Shown: in pieces, positions 20,802 to 30,748 of the stretch
Position numbering within the stretch: position 1 is the stretch's first letter
Layout: each line of letters opens with the position of its first letter
Origin: Heterobilharzia americana
Lineage: Eukaryota > Platyhelminthes > Trematoda > Strigeidida > Schistosomatidae
Assembly: GCA_944470555.2 (NCBI GenBank)
Contig: OX104127.1
Coordinates: 144,561,787 to 144,625,786 of the forward strand
Length of the DNA stretch: 64,000 nucleotides
Direction: 5' to 3'
The notes under the pieces: generated by a model
The model's input: only the letters and a program-made list of their open reading frames with translations
Databases searched by the model: none
Told to the model about the DNA's origin: nothing
Position numbers and translations under genes: made by a program

Positions 20802-21748
20802 GAAGGGCGACCTAATTATTTGGAAGAACTGGCACGGAATCACGCTCCTCTCCACTCAAAGCAAGCAAAATATTATGCCACATCATCCTGGAGAGACTAA
20901 AGGATGCATTCGATTCAAAACTACGACCAGAACAGGCTGGCTGTCTAGACGAAGTATAAATCATGTGTGGACCAAATTGCAACACCACGCTTCGCATCAT
21001 CACAGAACAGAGTATAGAATGGCAGTCAACAGGATCTCTACCTCAACTTCATCGACTCTGAGAAGACCTTCGACACAGTCGACCGACAAGTAATTTGGCA
21101 GCTGCTCTAACATTACGGAATACCACAAACCTTTATCAATTTCATTCAACAACTATATGAATACGCCACATGCCAAGTAATTCACAATGGGAAGCTCAGT
21201 TCAGTGATGCTTTTGAAGTGAAGACAGGAGTGAGACAAGGCTGTCTACTATCACTCATAATCTTCCTGATTGTGGTGGACTGGATCATGCAACAAACAGT
21301 GGGGAGCGAGAAGACGGGGATACGCTGGATTGCGGAAAAGAACCTAGAAGATTTGTATTTCGCCGATGATGACGTGTGTCTCATGTCGCACAAACTCGAA
21401 GATCTATAGGCGAAAACTAACAAGTTGACAGAAGAGGCGTGGCAGGTCAGCGAAGATGGGACTTCAAGTGAACGTAGAGAATACAGAGGTGATGAAGACA
21501 CCAAACCAACAACAACAAGCTGCAATCACCATCAACGGGAAAAACTTAAAGAAAGTAGCCTCTTTCACGAGTTGGGCGTCCGAGGCGATAGTGACATGGA
21601 GGAGATCGTGTGAGGAAGAAATGAGAGCTTGTGAGCTATCGTAGAGCCAGGTTTAAAAGTTTGCAGAGAACACAGTGCAGTGGAGACGTGCTACTGAAGC
21701 TCTATGTTCCACTAGGAAACCAAGCGACAAATTTAAAAAAATAATAAG
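20802..21748 (+). pseudogene. RTE retrotransposon copy, 5'-truncated and internally deleted
   Basis: Homologous to the RT part of the intact copies at 24201 and 36170. Motif order is recognisable: a WKNWHGITLLST-like block, QAGCLDEV, FDSEKTFDTVDRQVI, VIHNGKLSS.DAFEVKTGVRQGC, and FADDDVCLMSHKLEDL, where an extra Asp codon follows FADD. A large deletion near 21566-21590 removes the region after the RT, joining it to the C-terminal VTWRRSCEEEMRACELS block. Frameshifts and stops abound. Flanked by 'tagcagact' at 20793-20801 and 21749-21757, so it inserted already truncated. Confidence 0.8.
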
Positions 21749-21757
21749 TAGCAGACT

Positions 21758-22156
21758 TGAAAAACTAGTCACTACTCTTTGTAAACTTGAAGTGAAGGTG
21801 TAACCCTTGCTTTCCTGATATTTCATTTTTTATATGACTTGTACAGTAGTCAACTTGTGATCTGTGGATTTATGGCACCTACTGTTGTACAATCTTTTTT
21901 ACTCAAGTAGCCTCAGGGGTGGTCATTTAATCGGTAAGATAGGGATATCATGAAAATATGATGACATAAGCTTTCAAGATTTTATTCTTATCACTCACTA
22001 AACTGAAAACCTTAAACTTTGCCACCCAAGCGGAGATCGGTAAGTTCTTAACAATGAGATTTAGACAGGTTTTTCGATGAAGGGGCAATGCTGTGACTTC
22101 TACAGTTCACTGACAACACAAAAGGCTCTCCATTTAAAGACTTCTTTTTCCAGTCA

Positions 22157-22215
<59 letters not shown>

Positions 22216-23282
22216 TAGGTTCAGATTTCAGTTTGATGGTTATTCGTCTCGACTTTAAAAAAAATAGGAAACAATGCTATTGTCATCCTTCCATAAGAAT
22301 AAGACACCGTAGTTAGTGACACCGAAAACAATGAAATCACTTTGTATTATTTCCTGTATTATTAGAGGGTCGAAAAGTTATCTTCTGCATATAAATTCAA
22401 TTGGTACTCATTAATCTTCGTCATGGACTATAATATTTTCAGAAATGATTTTTAAAAATCTGGGCGAACTGGAAAGCTGTTTTGTGGCATTCTGGGCCTT
22501 TTCAGCAGTTCGTACTCAAGTCTTCATGAGAGATTACAGCCAGGACTATCAGATTCCACTATGAGCATGTTGCCATTCATATGCTAGACTACTTAATAAT
22601 GAAGTTTAACTATGGTTTCATGAAAGCTTTAACCTTGAGAAGATTAGGATGAAACAGGAACTGACAATAATTCCAACTAGTTAGAATATAAGAAGAGGCT
22701 GGCTAAATATGAAAACTTCTGAACTCTTATGATACGATTTGTTTTGCTACAATTATTTCGTTTATTGTCTTTTTTAGATTCAAATATATATGCAATCAAT
22801 CCATCTTAAGGACGAAAAAAACACTAGATTTTTGAATTTTTCATCTAGTTTTTTTCGAGAAAACAGATTAACATATGATGTGATGATGTCAAGGTAATTC
22901 ACTATAAAATGGGAAACTAAAAGGTCAACTTTTAATAAAGACAATCATGTTTATAAAGCCCAACTCTTTTTTATTTCCCTTTATGCGGAAATGGGAAATA
23001 ATATTATTGAAGGAAACAACGTACTCAAATAAACAAGAGATAAAAATTGGAAAAGAATAGACTTTAATCGCACTGATGGTAATGAAAGGTAGATTTTTAT
23101 CATAGACGGAGGATAAGGAAATGTTGTGGTCTACTGTCAAGTAAAAAAATCAGAATATTACTCGGACTTTTAATTTTTCTTAGCTTCACAAATAATCTCA
23201 ACAGGATTTTAAGTCGTAAGTTCAAATGACCAGTTAGTTAATAGATTTCTTTATATTCTTCAATCTTTTAATAGGAAGCTGT
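21758..23282. other. No recognisable gene; contains an (AT)n microsatellite
   Basis: An AT dinucleotide array lies at about 22160-22212. The rest is AT-rich without recognisable coding or repeat content; the short minus-strand frame at 22925-23140 has no domain. Confidence 0.45.
22160..22212. repeat. (AT)n microsatellite
   Basis: Uninterrupted AT dinucleotide array. Confidence 0.97.
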
Positions 23283-23291
23283 TACGGTGTA

Positions 23292-24059
23292 TAGCCGCAT
23301 CATCTTACAGACATTAAAAATGCTCTGCATTCACAAATACAACCGTAACAGGCTGGCTGCCTTCAGGAAAAACAAACCATTTTCGGATCAAATTGCAACA
23401 CGACGCTACGCATAATCATAGAACAGAGCATAGAATCACAGTCAACTCAATGTGGAGATCTACTGCACTGCAATGCACTGCACTCAGCATAAAGCGTGAA
23501 CAACATTCGGATTTTCAACACTAATTCAGTCAAGTAAGTCAGTGCTTCTATGTGATGTTTGAGAGAGTTGTCGGTACGTCACGAAAAGCATTTCCAACAA
23601 ACTACAGACATACATGACATCAACAGCTGCCGCCTACGCTCACTCAACACCGAAGATCAGATGGATGGCCAGAAAGAACAATTAACAAGGAACTCTGGTC
23701 TGGCCTGGCCTGGTCTGGTCTGGCAACTAGCCAACCAACCAAGAACCCATCACCCAACAAATATGCAGAAGGAGAAATTGGAAGTGGATTGAATTGGACA
23801 TACACTGAGAAGACCGTGTGGGGACATCACGTGCCAGGTCAGGCCAGGCCGTCGAGTGGAACCCAAATGGGAAATGACGAGTTGGTTGTCCGAGGTGAGG
23901 GTGACATGGAGGAGATAGTGTGAGAAAGAAATGAAGGCTTGTGGGTGGTGGTGGAGGCAGGTTGAGAAGACTGGAGAGAAGAGAGTGAAATGGAGATGTG
24001 CTACTGAAGCCCTATGTTCCACTATGAACCCAAGGAACAATAATGATGGTAAAAAATAA
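23292..24059 (+). pseudogene. RTE retrotransposon copy, dead-lineage member
   Basis: 5'-truncated RTE copy starting in the RT (agccgcatcatct..). Its RT core is deleted: about 23444 joins the segment before the active site to the C-terminal region at 'tggagatctactgcac'. A run of tgcac-like repeats (23460-23490) and CTGG-rich expansion (23697-23725) disrupt the frame. Flanked by 'tacggtgta' at 23283-23291 and 24060-24068. From about 23440 on it is almost identical to the reverse complement of 30760-31345, sharing the same lesions. Confidence 0.8.
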
Positions 24060-24185
24060 TACGGTGTACACACTCAGAGATGATTAATCAAAGGTAAAAT
24101 AGATTTTATTTGTTAAGACTTGCAACTTCTTGTTGTTATAGGAGATCGAATTGATTGACGTTTGTTGACATATATAATCCACTAC

Positions 24186-24200
24186 TAGTAACCACGATAA
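24186..24200. repeat. Target-site duplication, left copy (RTE copy 1)
   Basis: tagtaaccacgataa, repeated exactly at 27408-27422 on the other side of the element. Confidence 0.9.
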
Positions 24201-27200
24201 CCTCGCCTGGTTAACTAGTTTACTAGTTACTAGCCGGTCCTAAGCCCGGGTAAAGAGGGAAGGTTGGGCATAGGGCTAGCAACCCTACCCCGTAAAACAA
24301 ATCTAACCGCTAAAGAAACTTCAAAGCACAAACAAAATATAAAAAATGAAAACAAACTTATTCCCCGCTGGAATCGGAGAGGCGAAATGACGCCAGTTGG
24401 TGAAAGCCTTCGGGAAGCCAATTGGCCGATGTGTCTTCTCTCGATGAAAGCGAAAGTAAACGTGGGGACATGGAATGTCCGCACGATGTTTGAACCCAGT
24501 AAGGCAGCCCAGATTGCAAAGGAGATGAGAAGGTATAACATCGAAGTGCTTGGGATTTGCGAAAGCAGATGGAATGGGAGTGGACTCTCCAAACTGTCAA
24601 CGGGAGAATCAATAATCTACTCCGGTCACCCAGACGCCAACCACGAGCACACTGAGGGAGTGGCTATCATGATGTCCTCAAGAGCATCGAAGGCTCTCAT
24701 GCAGTGGGAACCAATCTCCTCCAGGATCATGTCAGCAAGATTCAACTCAAAAGGAAGAAAGGTCACAATCATACAATGTTATGCACCTACAAATAATGCA
24801 GAGCAAGAGAAAAAGGAGGAATTCTACAGACAACTTCAGTCAACACTGGACAAGACGTCAGTTGGCGATATCAAAATTCTAATGGGCGACATGAATGCCA
24901 AACTGGGAGGGGACAACACGGGAAGAGAACTAACCATGGGTCGAGAGGCGCTAGGTGAAATGAATGAGAATGGAGAATTGTTTGCAGAATTCTGTGCATT
25001 CAACGATTTGGTGATTGGAGGCAGTGTGTTCAGGCACAAGGATATCCACAAAGCGACATGGATTTCACCAGATGGACACACTAAAAACCAAATCGACTTT
25101 ATCTCAATCTCAAGAAAATGGAGACGCAGTCTACTTAACACAAGGTCAAGAAGAGGAGCAGATGTAGGTTCAGACCACTATCTAGTGCAAGGAACCTTCG
25201 AAATCAAGTTAAAAGCCTTCAAGGAAGCTGGTGATAGACCTCAATTCAAGTACAACACTCGGAAACTGAAGGATGAAACTACAAAGGAGATCTTCAAAGC
25301 AGCCATCAAGACAAAATGGGAGACGTCGAGGGACATCCCTGAAGAAACCTGTGTAGAAGAACACTGGAAGTCTTTGAAAGCTATGTGGAAAGAAACCTGC
25401 ACAACAGTATTAGGAAGGAAGAAGAAAGAAGACAAGGAATGGATCTCGACGGATACCTGGAAGCTGATAGAGGAGAGGAGGATGGTGAAGCAGAAGATAA
25501 ACCAGTGCAAGGATGCTCAACGACAAGAGGAACTGAGCACAATGTATAAAACACTGGATAAAGAAGTGAAGAAGAGTGCACGCAAAGACAAACGACACTT
25601 CTACGACACACTGGCAAGTGAAGCAGAACAGGCTGCAGGTAAGAGAGACCTGACGACATTGTATCAAATAACCAGGTTGCTATCAGGGAAGAGACCAACA
25701 CAGATGAAACCAATAAAAGATGAAGAAGGAAATTTAATTACAAAAGAAGAGAAACAGAGGAAACGATGGGCCGACCACTTCAAGAAGCTCTTGAATCGAC
25801 CACCACCTGCACTTCGTCCAGAAATACCACCTGCAGCCGCTGAATTACAAGTGAACATAAATCCCCCAACGAAAATGGAAGTCCTGAACGCCATAAAGCT
25901 ACTGAAATGCGGGAAAGCAGCAGGACCAGATGGAATACCGCCAGAAGCACTGAGAACAGATGCAGAGACAACAGCGGACATGCTCACACCACTATTGCAG
26001 AAGGTGTGGAGGGAAGAGAAGGTACCTGACGATTGGAAGAAGGGTTACCTTGTCAAACTGCCGAAGAAGGGAGACCTCAGTGCTTGCAAGAACTGGCGAG
26101 GAATCACTCTCCTATCCACCCCAAGTAAAATATTAAGCCGCATCATCCTGGAGAGGCTTAAAGACGCACTGGATTCAAAACTGCGACCGGAACAGGCAGG
26201 CTTCAGGAAGTACAAATCATGTGCTGACCAAATTGCAACGCTTCGTATCATCATAGAACAGAGCGTAGAATGGCAATCAGCTCTATACCTCAACTTCATC
26301 GACTTTGAGAAGGCCTTTGACAGCGTCGACCGAGAAGTAATTTGGAAACTGCTTCAATACTACGGAGTACCGCAAACCTTTATCCGCCTCATTCAACAAC
26401 TATATGAAGATGCCACATGCCAAGTAATCCACAATGGGAAGCTCAGTGATGCCTTTGAAGTGAAGACAGGAGTGAAACAAGGTTGCCTACTATCCCCCAT
26501 GATATTCCTAATTGTGGTGGACTGGATCATGCAGCAAACAGTAGGCAGCGAGAAGAGGGGGATACACTGGACGACGGAAAAGAACCTAGAAGACTTGGAT
26601 TTCGCCGATGACTTATGCCTAATGTCACATAAACTTGAAGATCTGCAGGCAAAAACTAACAAGTTGACAGAGGAGGCAGCTAAGACGGGACTTCAGGTGA
26701 ATATAGAGAAGACAGAAGTGATGAAGATACCGCACCACCACCATCAACAACAACAACAAACTCCAATCACCGTCAACGGGAGAAACTTGAAGGAAGTAAC
26801 CTCCTTCACTTATCTAGGAAGCACTGTTTCAACTACAGGCGGGACGGACGAGGACGTCAAAGTCAGAATCGGAAAAGCAAGACAGGCATTCATTAGCCTG
26901 AAACCAGTGTGGAGATCTTCTGCACTCAGCATGCGGAACAAGATACGGATTTTCAACACCAACGTCAAGTCAGTGCTCTTGTATGGCTCAGAGACTTGGC
27001 GCGTCACGAAAGGCATTTCCAATAAACTACAGACATTCATCAACAACTGCTTACGCTCGCTGCTGAAGATCAGATGGCCAGAAAAAATAAGCAACAAGGA
27101 ACTCTGGGAACGAACCAACCAAGAACCTATCACGCAACAAATATGCAGGAAGAAGTGGAGATGGATTGGGCATACACTGAGAAGGCCGACTGAGGACATC

Positions 27201-27408
27201 ACGCGTCAGGCCCTCGAGTGGAATCCCCATGGGAAGCGACGAGTTGGACGTCCGAGGGTGACATGGAGGAGGTCGTGCGAGGAGGAAATGAGAGCTTCTG
27301 GGCTGTCGTGGAACCAGGTTCAAAAGATCTCAGAGAACAGAGGTCACTGGAGGCGTGCTACTGAAGCCCTATGTTCCACTAGGAACCCAAGGGACTAATA
27401 ATAATAAT
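24201..27408 (+). mobile_element. Full-length RTE-clade non-LTR retrotransposon, copy 1
   Basis: Starts with 'cctcgcctggttaactag', the same 5' end as the copy at 36170, and ends in a short (TAA)n tail. A single ORF fills almost the whole element. The perfect 15-bp flanking duplication (24186-24200, 27408-27422) marks it as one insertion by target-primed reverse transcription, apparently recent. The element is about 3.2 kb, typical for RTE. Schistosome SR2 belongs to this clade and is the likely relative; subfamily assignment was not tested. Confidence 0.92.
24387..27398 (+). CDS. Endonuclease/reverse transcriptase of an RTE retrotransposon
   Basis: About 1003 aa from the first in-frame ATG. 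The frame is open from 24264, but that codon is TTG; ATGs at 24387 and 24444 (MKAKVNVGTWNVRT) are the plausible starts. Domain order is as in RTE proteins. The apurinic-like endonuclease has GTWNVR (27-32), E59 in ICESRW, GDMNAKLG around D168/N170 and SDH at 262-264. The RT has KNWRGITLLS, motif A DFEKAFDSVD (639 on), EVKTGVKQGCLLSP and catalytic FADD (739-742). A C-terminal basic region with CRKKWRWIGHTLRRP follows. Role: nicks target DNA and copies its own RNA at the nick. No stop or frameshift, all expected catalytic residues present, so potentially active. The stop TAA is the first unit of the (TAA)n tail, leaving no 3' UTR. An HHHH-Q(5) tract after the RT has one Gln fewer than copy 2. 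Confidence 0.93.
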   Translation: MTPVGESLREANWPMCLLSMKAKVNVGTWNVRTMFEPSKAAQIAKEMRRYNIEVLGICESRWNGSGLSKLSTGESIIYSGHPDANHEHTEGVAIMMSSRASKALMQWEPISSRIMSARFNSKGRKVTIIQCYAPTNNAEQEKKEEFYRQLQSTLDKTSVGDIKILMGDMNAKLGGDNTGRELTMGREALGEMNENGELFAEFCAFNDLVIGGSVFRHKDIHKATWISPDGHTKNQIDFISISRKWRRSLLNTRSRRGADVGSDHYLVQGTFEIKLKAFKEAGDRPQFKYNTRKLKDETTKEIFKAAIKTKWETSRDIPEETCVEEHWKSLKAMWKETCTTVLGRKKKEDKEWISTDTWKLIEERRMVKQKINQCKDAQRQEELSTMYKTLDKEVKKSARKDKRHFYDTLASEAEQAAGKRDLTTLYQITRLLSGKRPTQMKPIKDEEGNLITKEEKQRKRWADHFKKLLNRPPPALRPEIPPAAAELQVNINPPTKMEVLNAIKLLKCGKAAGPDGIPPEALRTDAETTADMLTPLLQKVWREEKVPDDWKKGYLVKLPKKGDLSACKNWRGITLLSTPSKILSRIILERLKDALDSKLRPEQAGFRKYKSCADQIATLRIIIEQSVEWQSALYLNFIDFEKAFDSVDREVIWKLLQYYGVPQTFIRLIQQLYEDATCQVIHNGKLSDAFEVKTGVKQGCLLSPMIFLIVVDWIMQQTVGSEKRGIHWTTEKNLEDLDFADDLCLMSHKLEDLQAKTNKLTEEAAKTGLQVNIEKTEVMKIPHHHHQQQQQTPITVNGRNLKEVTSFTYLGSTVSTTGGTDEDVKVRIGKARQAFISLKPVWRSSALSMRNKIRIFNTNVKSVLLYGSETWRVTKGISNKLQTFINNCLRSLLKIRWPEKISNKELWERTNQEPITQQICRKKWRWIGHTLRRPTEDITRQALEWNPHGKRRVGRPRVTWRRSCEEEMRASGLSWNQVQKISENRGHWRRATEALCSTRNPRD

Positions 27409-27422
27409 AGTAACCACGATAA
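27408..27422. repeat. Target-site duplication, right copy (RTE copy 1)
   Basis: tagtaaccacgataa, identical to 24186-24200. The first t or ta may also be read as tail sequence. Confidence 0.9.
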
Positions 27423-27565
27423 AAATTGTAACAATCATTATTCTGGGAATTTATAGGCATCCGCATAGGGCCCCATATTCCACCAGATGCCGGTCAATTC
27501 CATCCACAACAACAACGGTAAATTACAAGTATCATCAGAAACGAATACCTGTTGGATAAGATGTA
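27423..27565. other. No recognisable gene
   Basis: Flank between RTE copy 1 and a SINE; nothing recognised. Confidence 0.4.
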
Positions 27566-27735
27566 GCTCTCGTGCCTCATTGACCAAGTGAATAATGCCC
27601 CGATGTTTTGAAATGATGAGTGCAGAGTTCAAGCTTCAATGGGTGCAGGTATAACCAAGTGATTAGTCCCAAATGGGATGAGACACGAGTACCAAATTCC
27701 ACTTCTGGCCACGACCAAGTAGATTATAAGAGTAC
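27566..27735 (+). mobile_element. Sm-alpha-type SINE, diverged
   Basis: A-box-like 'tgaccaagtgaataatgccc', B-box-like 'cagagttcaagcttc', the marker 'aatgggtgcagg' and a decayed hammerhead (tgattag; tcccaaatgggatgagac), then 'aaattccacttctggccacg' and 'accaagtagattataa'. GAAAC reads gagac and the first core strand is damaged. Confidence 0.6.
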
Positions 27736-28234
27736 AGTTAGGACATGAAGATAAATGACACTCAAGAGATGGAGAACAGCAGGGTGACTTAAGTATGATG
27801 AAATAGTTGGATCGATAAATTCAAGAAAGCCCTGACACACAGGAAGAGGAGAGTGCGGAACTATGCACACCAAATAAGGAAATCGTGGAGTTACCTTGAT
27901 TCGACTAAGGAAAATAAATATTCTCTAAAAATCTATTCAAATGAATAAAACACTTACTTTGTGATACATCAAACTCTGAGAAATTGAAATTGAATATTCC
28001 ATTACTCAGAAACTACTTTTCAGGAACAAAAGTAAAACGATCTCCACTATCTACAGTTAGGCTACTAAACCTCAGAGTTATCAGCAAGACACTTCTCACA
28101 AATGTGAAAAATCCTACCAGAACAATTTTAATCGAACTTTGATGGGTAACATACTTGGATCATGTATAGACTAGATCCTACACGCACAAGGAATGTTTTA
28201 CTCTTCCAATCTGGTTCTTGCTGTTTGAAGCTTT
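27736..28234. other. No recognisable gene
   Basis: AT-rich, nothing recognised. Confidence 0.4.
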
Positions 28235-28625
28235 ATGTACACTAATTGGTTTCTGGAGAGCAACCAACCTCATTTCTATTCGTAAGTGCTGATGGAATTC
28301 TGTTGATCATTTCACAATGTAGCCACCAAGCTACTAGACTCACCATCACAATGCAATTTGATAGACTTTAGTAGGTTAGAGATAGTTGGCAGGATACCCT
28401 TGACATGGGCTTTGACTTGTTGACACTCATCAGCAAGGTGTTTTTGCAGCCTTGATGGGAACGATGTCTTATCTGAGATTCGAACCCATGTGATTCAGTG
28501 CTGTAGTCAGAGACTTTACCACTTACCTATTCACGTGACTACTGATCTCTTGTAGGAGTGAATTACATACATTGACTAATCATTGGAGAGCAGACAACTT
28601 CACGTTGTCTGATCCGACGTATCAA
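28235..28625 (-). mobile_element. Family D SINE-like repeat with tRNA-like head (minus)
   Basis: Read on the minus strand: 'aggtaagtggtaaagtctct' (A-box-like), 'catgggttcgaatctcag' (B-box-like, about 28473-28490), then the body shared with 11760-11995 and the end 'ggttgctctccagaaaccaa' near 28240-28260. A partial second unit (ctaatcattggagagcagac) at 28577-28620 suggests tandem copies. Confidence 0.5.
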
Positions 28626-28719
28626 CCTCACGTAACCCGTTACATTTGTGTCACAACTGACAACCACACAGAAACTAGAGTATTTCAAATGTTTCACCAC
28701 CAATGGTGATGTTATATGT

Positions 28720-29015
28720 AGGGTGCATTCAGTTCAGTTCTGTACAAGTACACTGTGTTTTGGTGACACAAACCGCATACTATCAAAAATCGAATAGGTG
28801 AAAATGACACTGTCTTCAAGCTGCAAGTCGAACAGTCTTTTGCCTAGAAGGATATCTGTACCTCTAGCGTCGTGTGTATCCTTCACATCTGTCTCAAGAA
28901 TTCCATGTGTAGCAAAGTTTAAAAAGAAAGGCAGCAGTGTGCAAATCAGCCTTATCTGCTTGCTAATTGGCAATAGTGGAGTGAGGTAATTATGCGTCTT
29001 CATTCTACCTGAGGA
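28720..29015 (-). pseudogene. LINE-2-type RT fragment (minus)
   Basis: An 89-codon minus-strand frame gives PFFLNFATHGILETDVKD, then GTDILLGKRLFDLQLEDSVI and MRFVSPKHSVLVQN. These correspond in order to the S-P-F-L-F-N-F, D-x-L-P-G-x-R-L-x-D-L-x-Y-A-D-D and M-R-F-A-P-S-K-C-x-V-L-L-Q-x-W blocks of the LINE group at 14650-16060. The catalytic Y-A-D-D has decayed to L-E-D-S and the start codon is not meaningful. Isolated fragment. Confidence 0.6.
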
Positions 29016-30105
29016 GTTTTGTCAAAGACTCCTAGAATGTAAAAAAATACTTGTTAGGGACTTTCGTATTAAGTGTATAACCCCAGGCAAGAATTTTGTT
29101 CAACAGATCAAAGGCAGCCTTAATGAATGGTAAATAGCATAAGTATTACTGATTGTTGAGGATAGATGGTGGCTAGCAGGTGAGTCCTGCTATCCACCCC
29201 TAATTTCGCATAAATTTTGCCTCTTGTTCTGTTCATGAACTTAAAATAACCTACATAGTCGTTTACACACTTTTACTAGTTCTTCTTCCCATTGCTGCCA
29301 TGGCTGAGCTCTCATTGGTTGTCAACCATTTTTACTTATATGTGGATTTAGTGTTGTCAAGATCATTTAGATATGTACACACTCAGTGGTGCTGTCAACT
29401 GTATTGACTGTTGTTGAGATGGTAAAACGCTCTCTGTCAATAGTTCGTTTTCTGTACTTGTCTTCGCGCGTCGGTGATGTTGTTGTTGTGGTTGTTAACG
29501 ACTGGATTTGCGTTATAGTCGATTGGTTTGTACGTTAGGTTGGTATCATTTGTAGACTGTTAGGTCGTACGTACTAGCGGTCATAACAAATCCATTCTTG
29601 ATATCGCAATGAAGTCATCAGCTATATTGAGCCACTTACGCAGGAACACATTCACCAACCATTTTGGTCCAAATCGATCAACCACAGGAAACGATGAGTG
29701 TTAATATTAGTAAAGCAGTTTCACAACAGTGTGTGTACAAGTATTTTCCAGTTGTTAGAAACTGGATTGTTGGATGGATATGCTAGAAAAACATAACCGG
29801 GAATGTTTCAGATGTCCCGTCCTGTATCCATGACGCCTCTGGGAATCGCACTAATTCAAATTTTACTTACTTTCAAGCATATATTCTCAGGGATATACTC
29901 AGCGAACCGATTGGATGCTCCCCTCTCAGCCTTTCAAATATACCTACTACCATAAGTGCATGTGAATGCTTTCATACATTTGAAGGTGACATGATTAGGT
30001 TAATTATCCCATTTTTACTGGTTCAGTGAGCATATGTTATCGTATACTGATACACGTTTAGCTTCAGGAAAGCTCCTTCTCAGCTTTTCTTTGATTCCTG
30101 CGTCT
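29016..30105. other. No clear gene
   Basis: Minus-strand translation is broken by many stops. The part nearest 30105 could be decayed continuation of the Penelope element at 30110-30678, but I cannot support a boundary. Confidence 0.4.
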
Positions 30106-30109
30106 ATTC

Positions 30110-30678
30110 GCTCTGATACTGTATCTGCTTTGAATATAAGGTGTATATAAACGTTATTCTTTTCTATAGTTAGGTGTCTATTTCTCTCTATCTATTCATT
30201 CCCATGCTTCATAATAAATCTCTTAGGATACCCATTCTCTCTAGCTTGTTCGCAGAACATGATATCTTAAATGCGTTGTAAAGTGTTTTGACTAGCTCAC
30301 GCTTATATCTGGAAGGACAGAAACTATTGTAGATAAGTTATTGTCCACTGCATGCATCTTTTCAATAGATGATCTTTTCAATCGTAAAATCAGTTCTTCA
30401 AGTTATGTTTAGGTCTAAAAAACTAAACTTAATTTCATTTCCTCCTCTCCTTCGTAAACTAAATGTTAGGATAAGGCTCTCTCAGCTTGTCAAACAACTC
30501 TCTTGCATGTAATTTATCATGACAAACAGTAAAGGTGTCATCAACATATCTGTAGTAGTAGGTTGTTGCTCTGATAATTGAACTAAAGCGTATCTCTTCG
30601 AGATAACCTATGAAGATAACTACCAGAACAGGTATTTGAGATAAACTTATAGTCACTCAATCAATGTGTCGATAAAGC
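30110..30678 (-). pseudogene. Penelope-like element RT remnant (minus)
   Basis: The minus-strand frame 30459-30656 contains ATTYYYRYVDDTFTVCHDKL, the Y-R-Y-V-D-D-T-F catalytic block of Penelope-like RT with both Asp intact. Downstream (lower coordinates), with frame shifts, FSFLDLNITRRTD, IEKIIY.KDACSGQ, SRYKRELVKTLYNAF and LERMGILRDLL follow in the order of the family's thumb region. The right end is cut by insertion of the RTE copy whose target-site duplication begins at 30679. Confidence 0.75.
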
Positions 30679-30692
30679 TGGTTATACTTGCA
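30679..30692. repeat. Target-site duplication, left copy (RTE copy 3)
   Basis: tggttatacttgca; the partner at 34127-34140 reads tggctatacttaca, 12 of 14 identical. Confidence 0.75.
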
Positions 30693-30696
30693 CTAC

Positions 30697-30748
<52 letters not shown>

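Noticed and set aside
24264..24386. Upstream in-frame extension of the RTE ORF
   Set aside because: It begins with TTG and has no ATG before 24387; kept only as an open-frame note in the CDS entry.
24230..24592. 120-codon minus-strand open frame, repeated at 36198-36560 and partly at 50349-50588
   Set aside because: It is the antisense shadow of the RTE endonuclease region; conservation comes from the element's own ORF.
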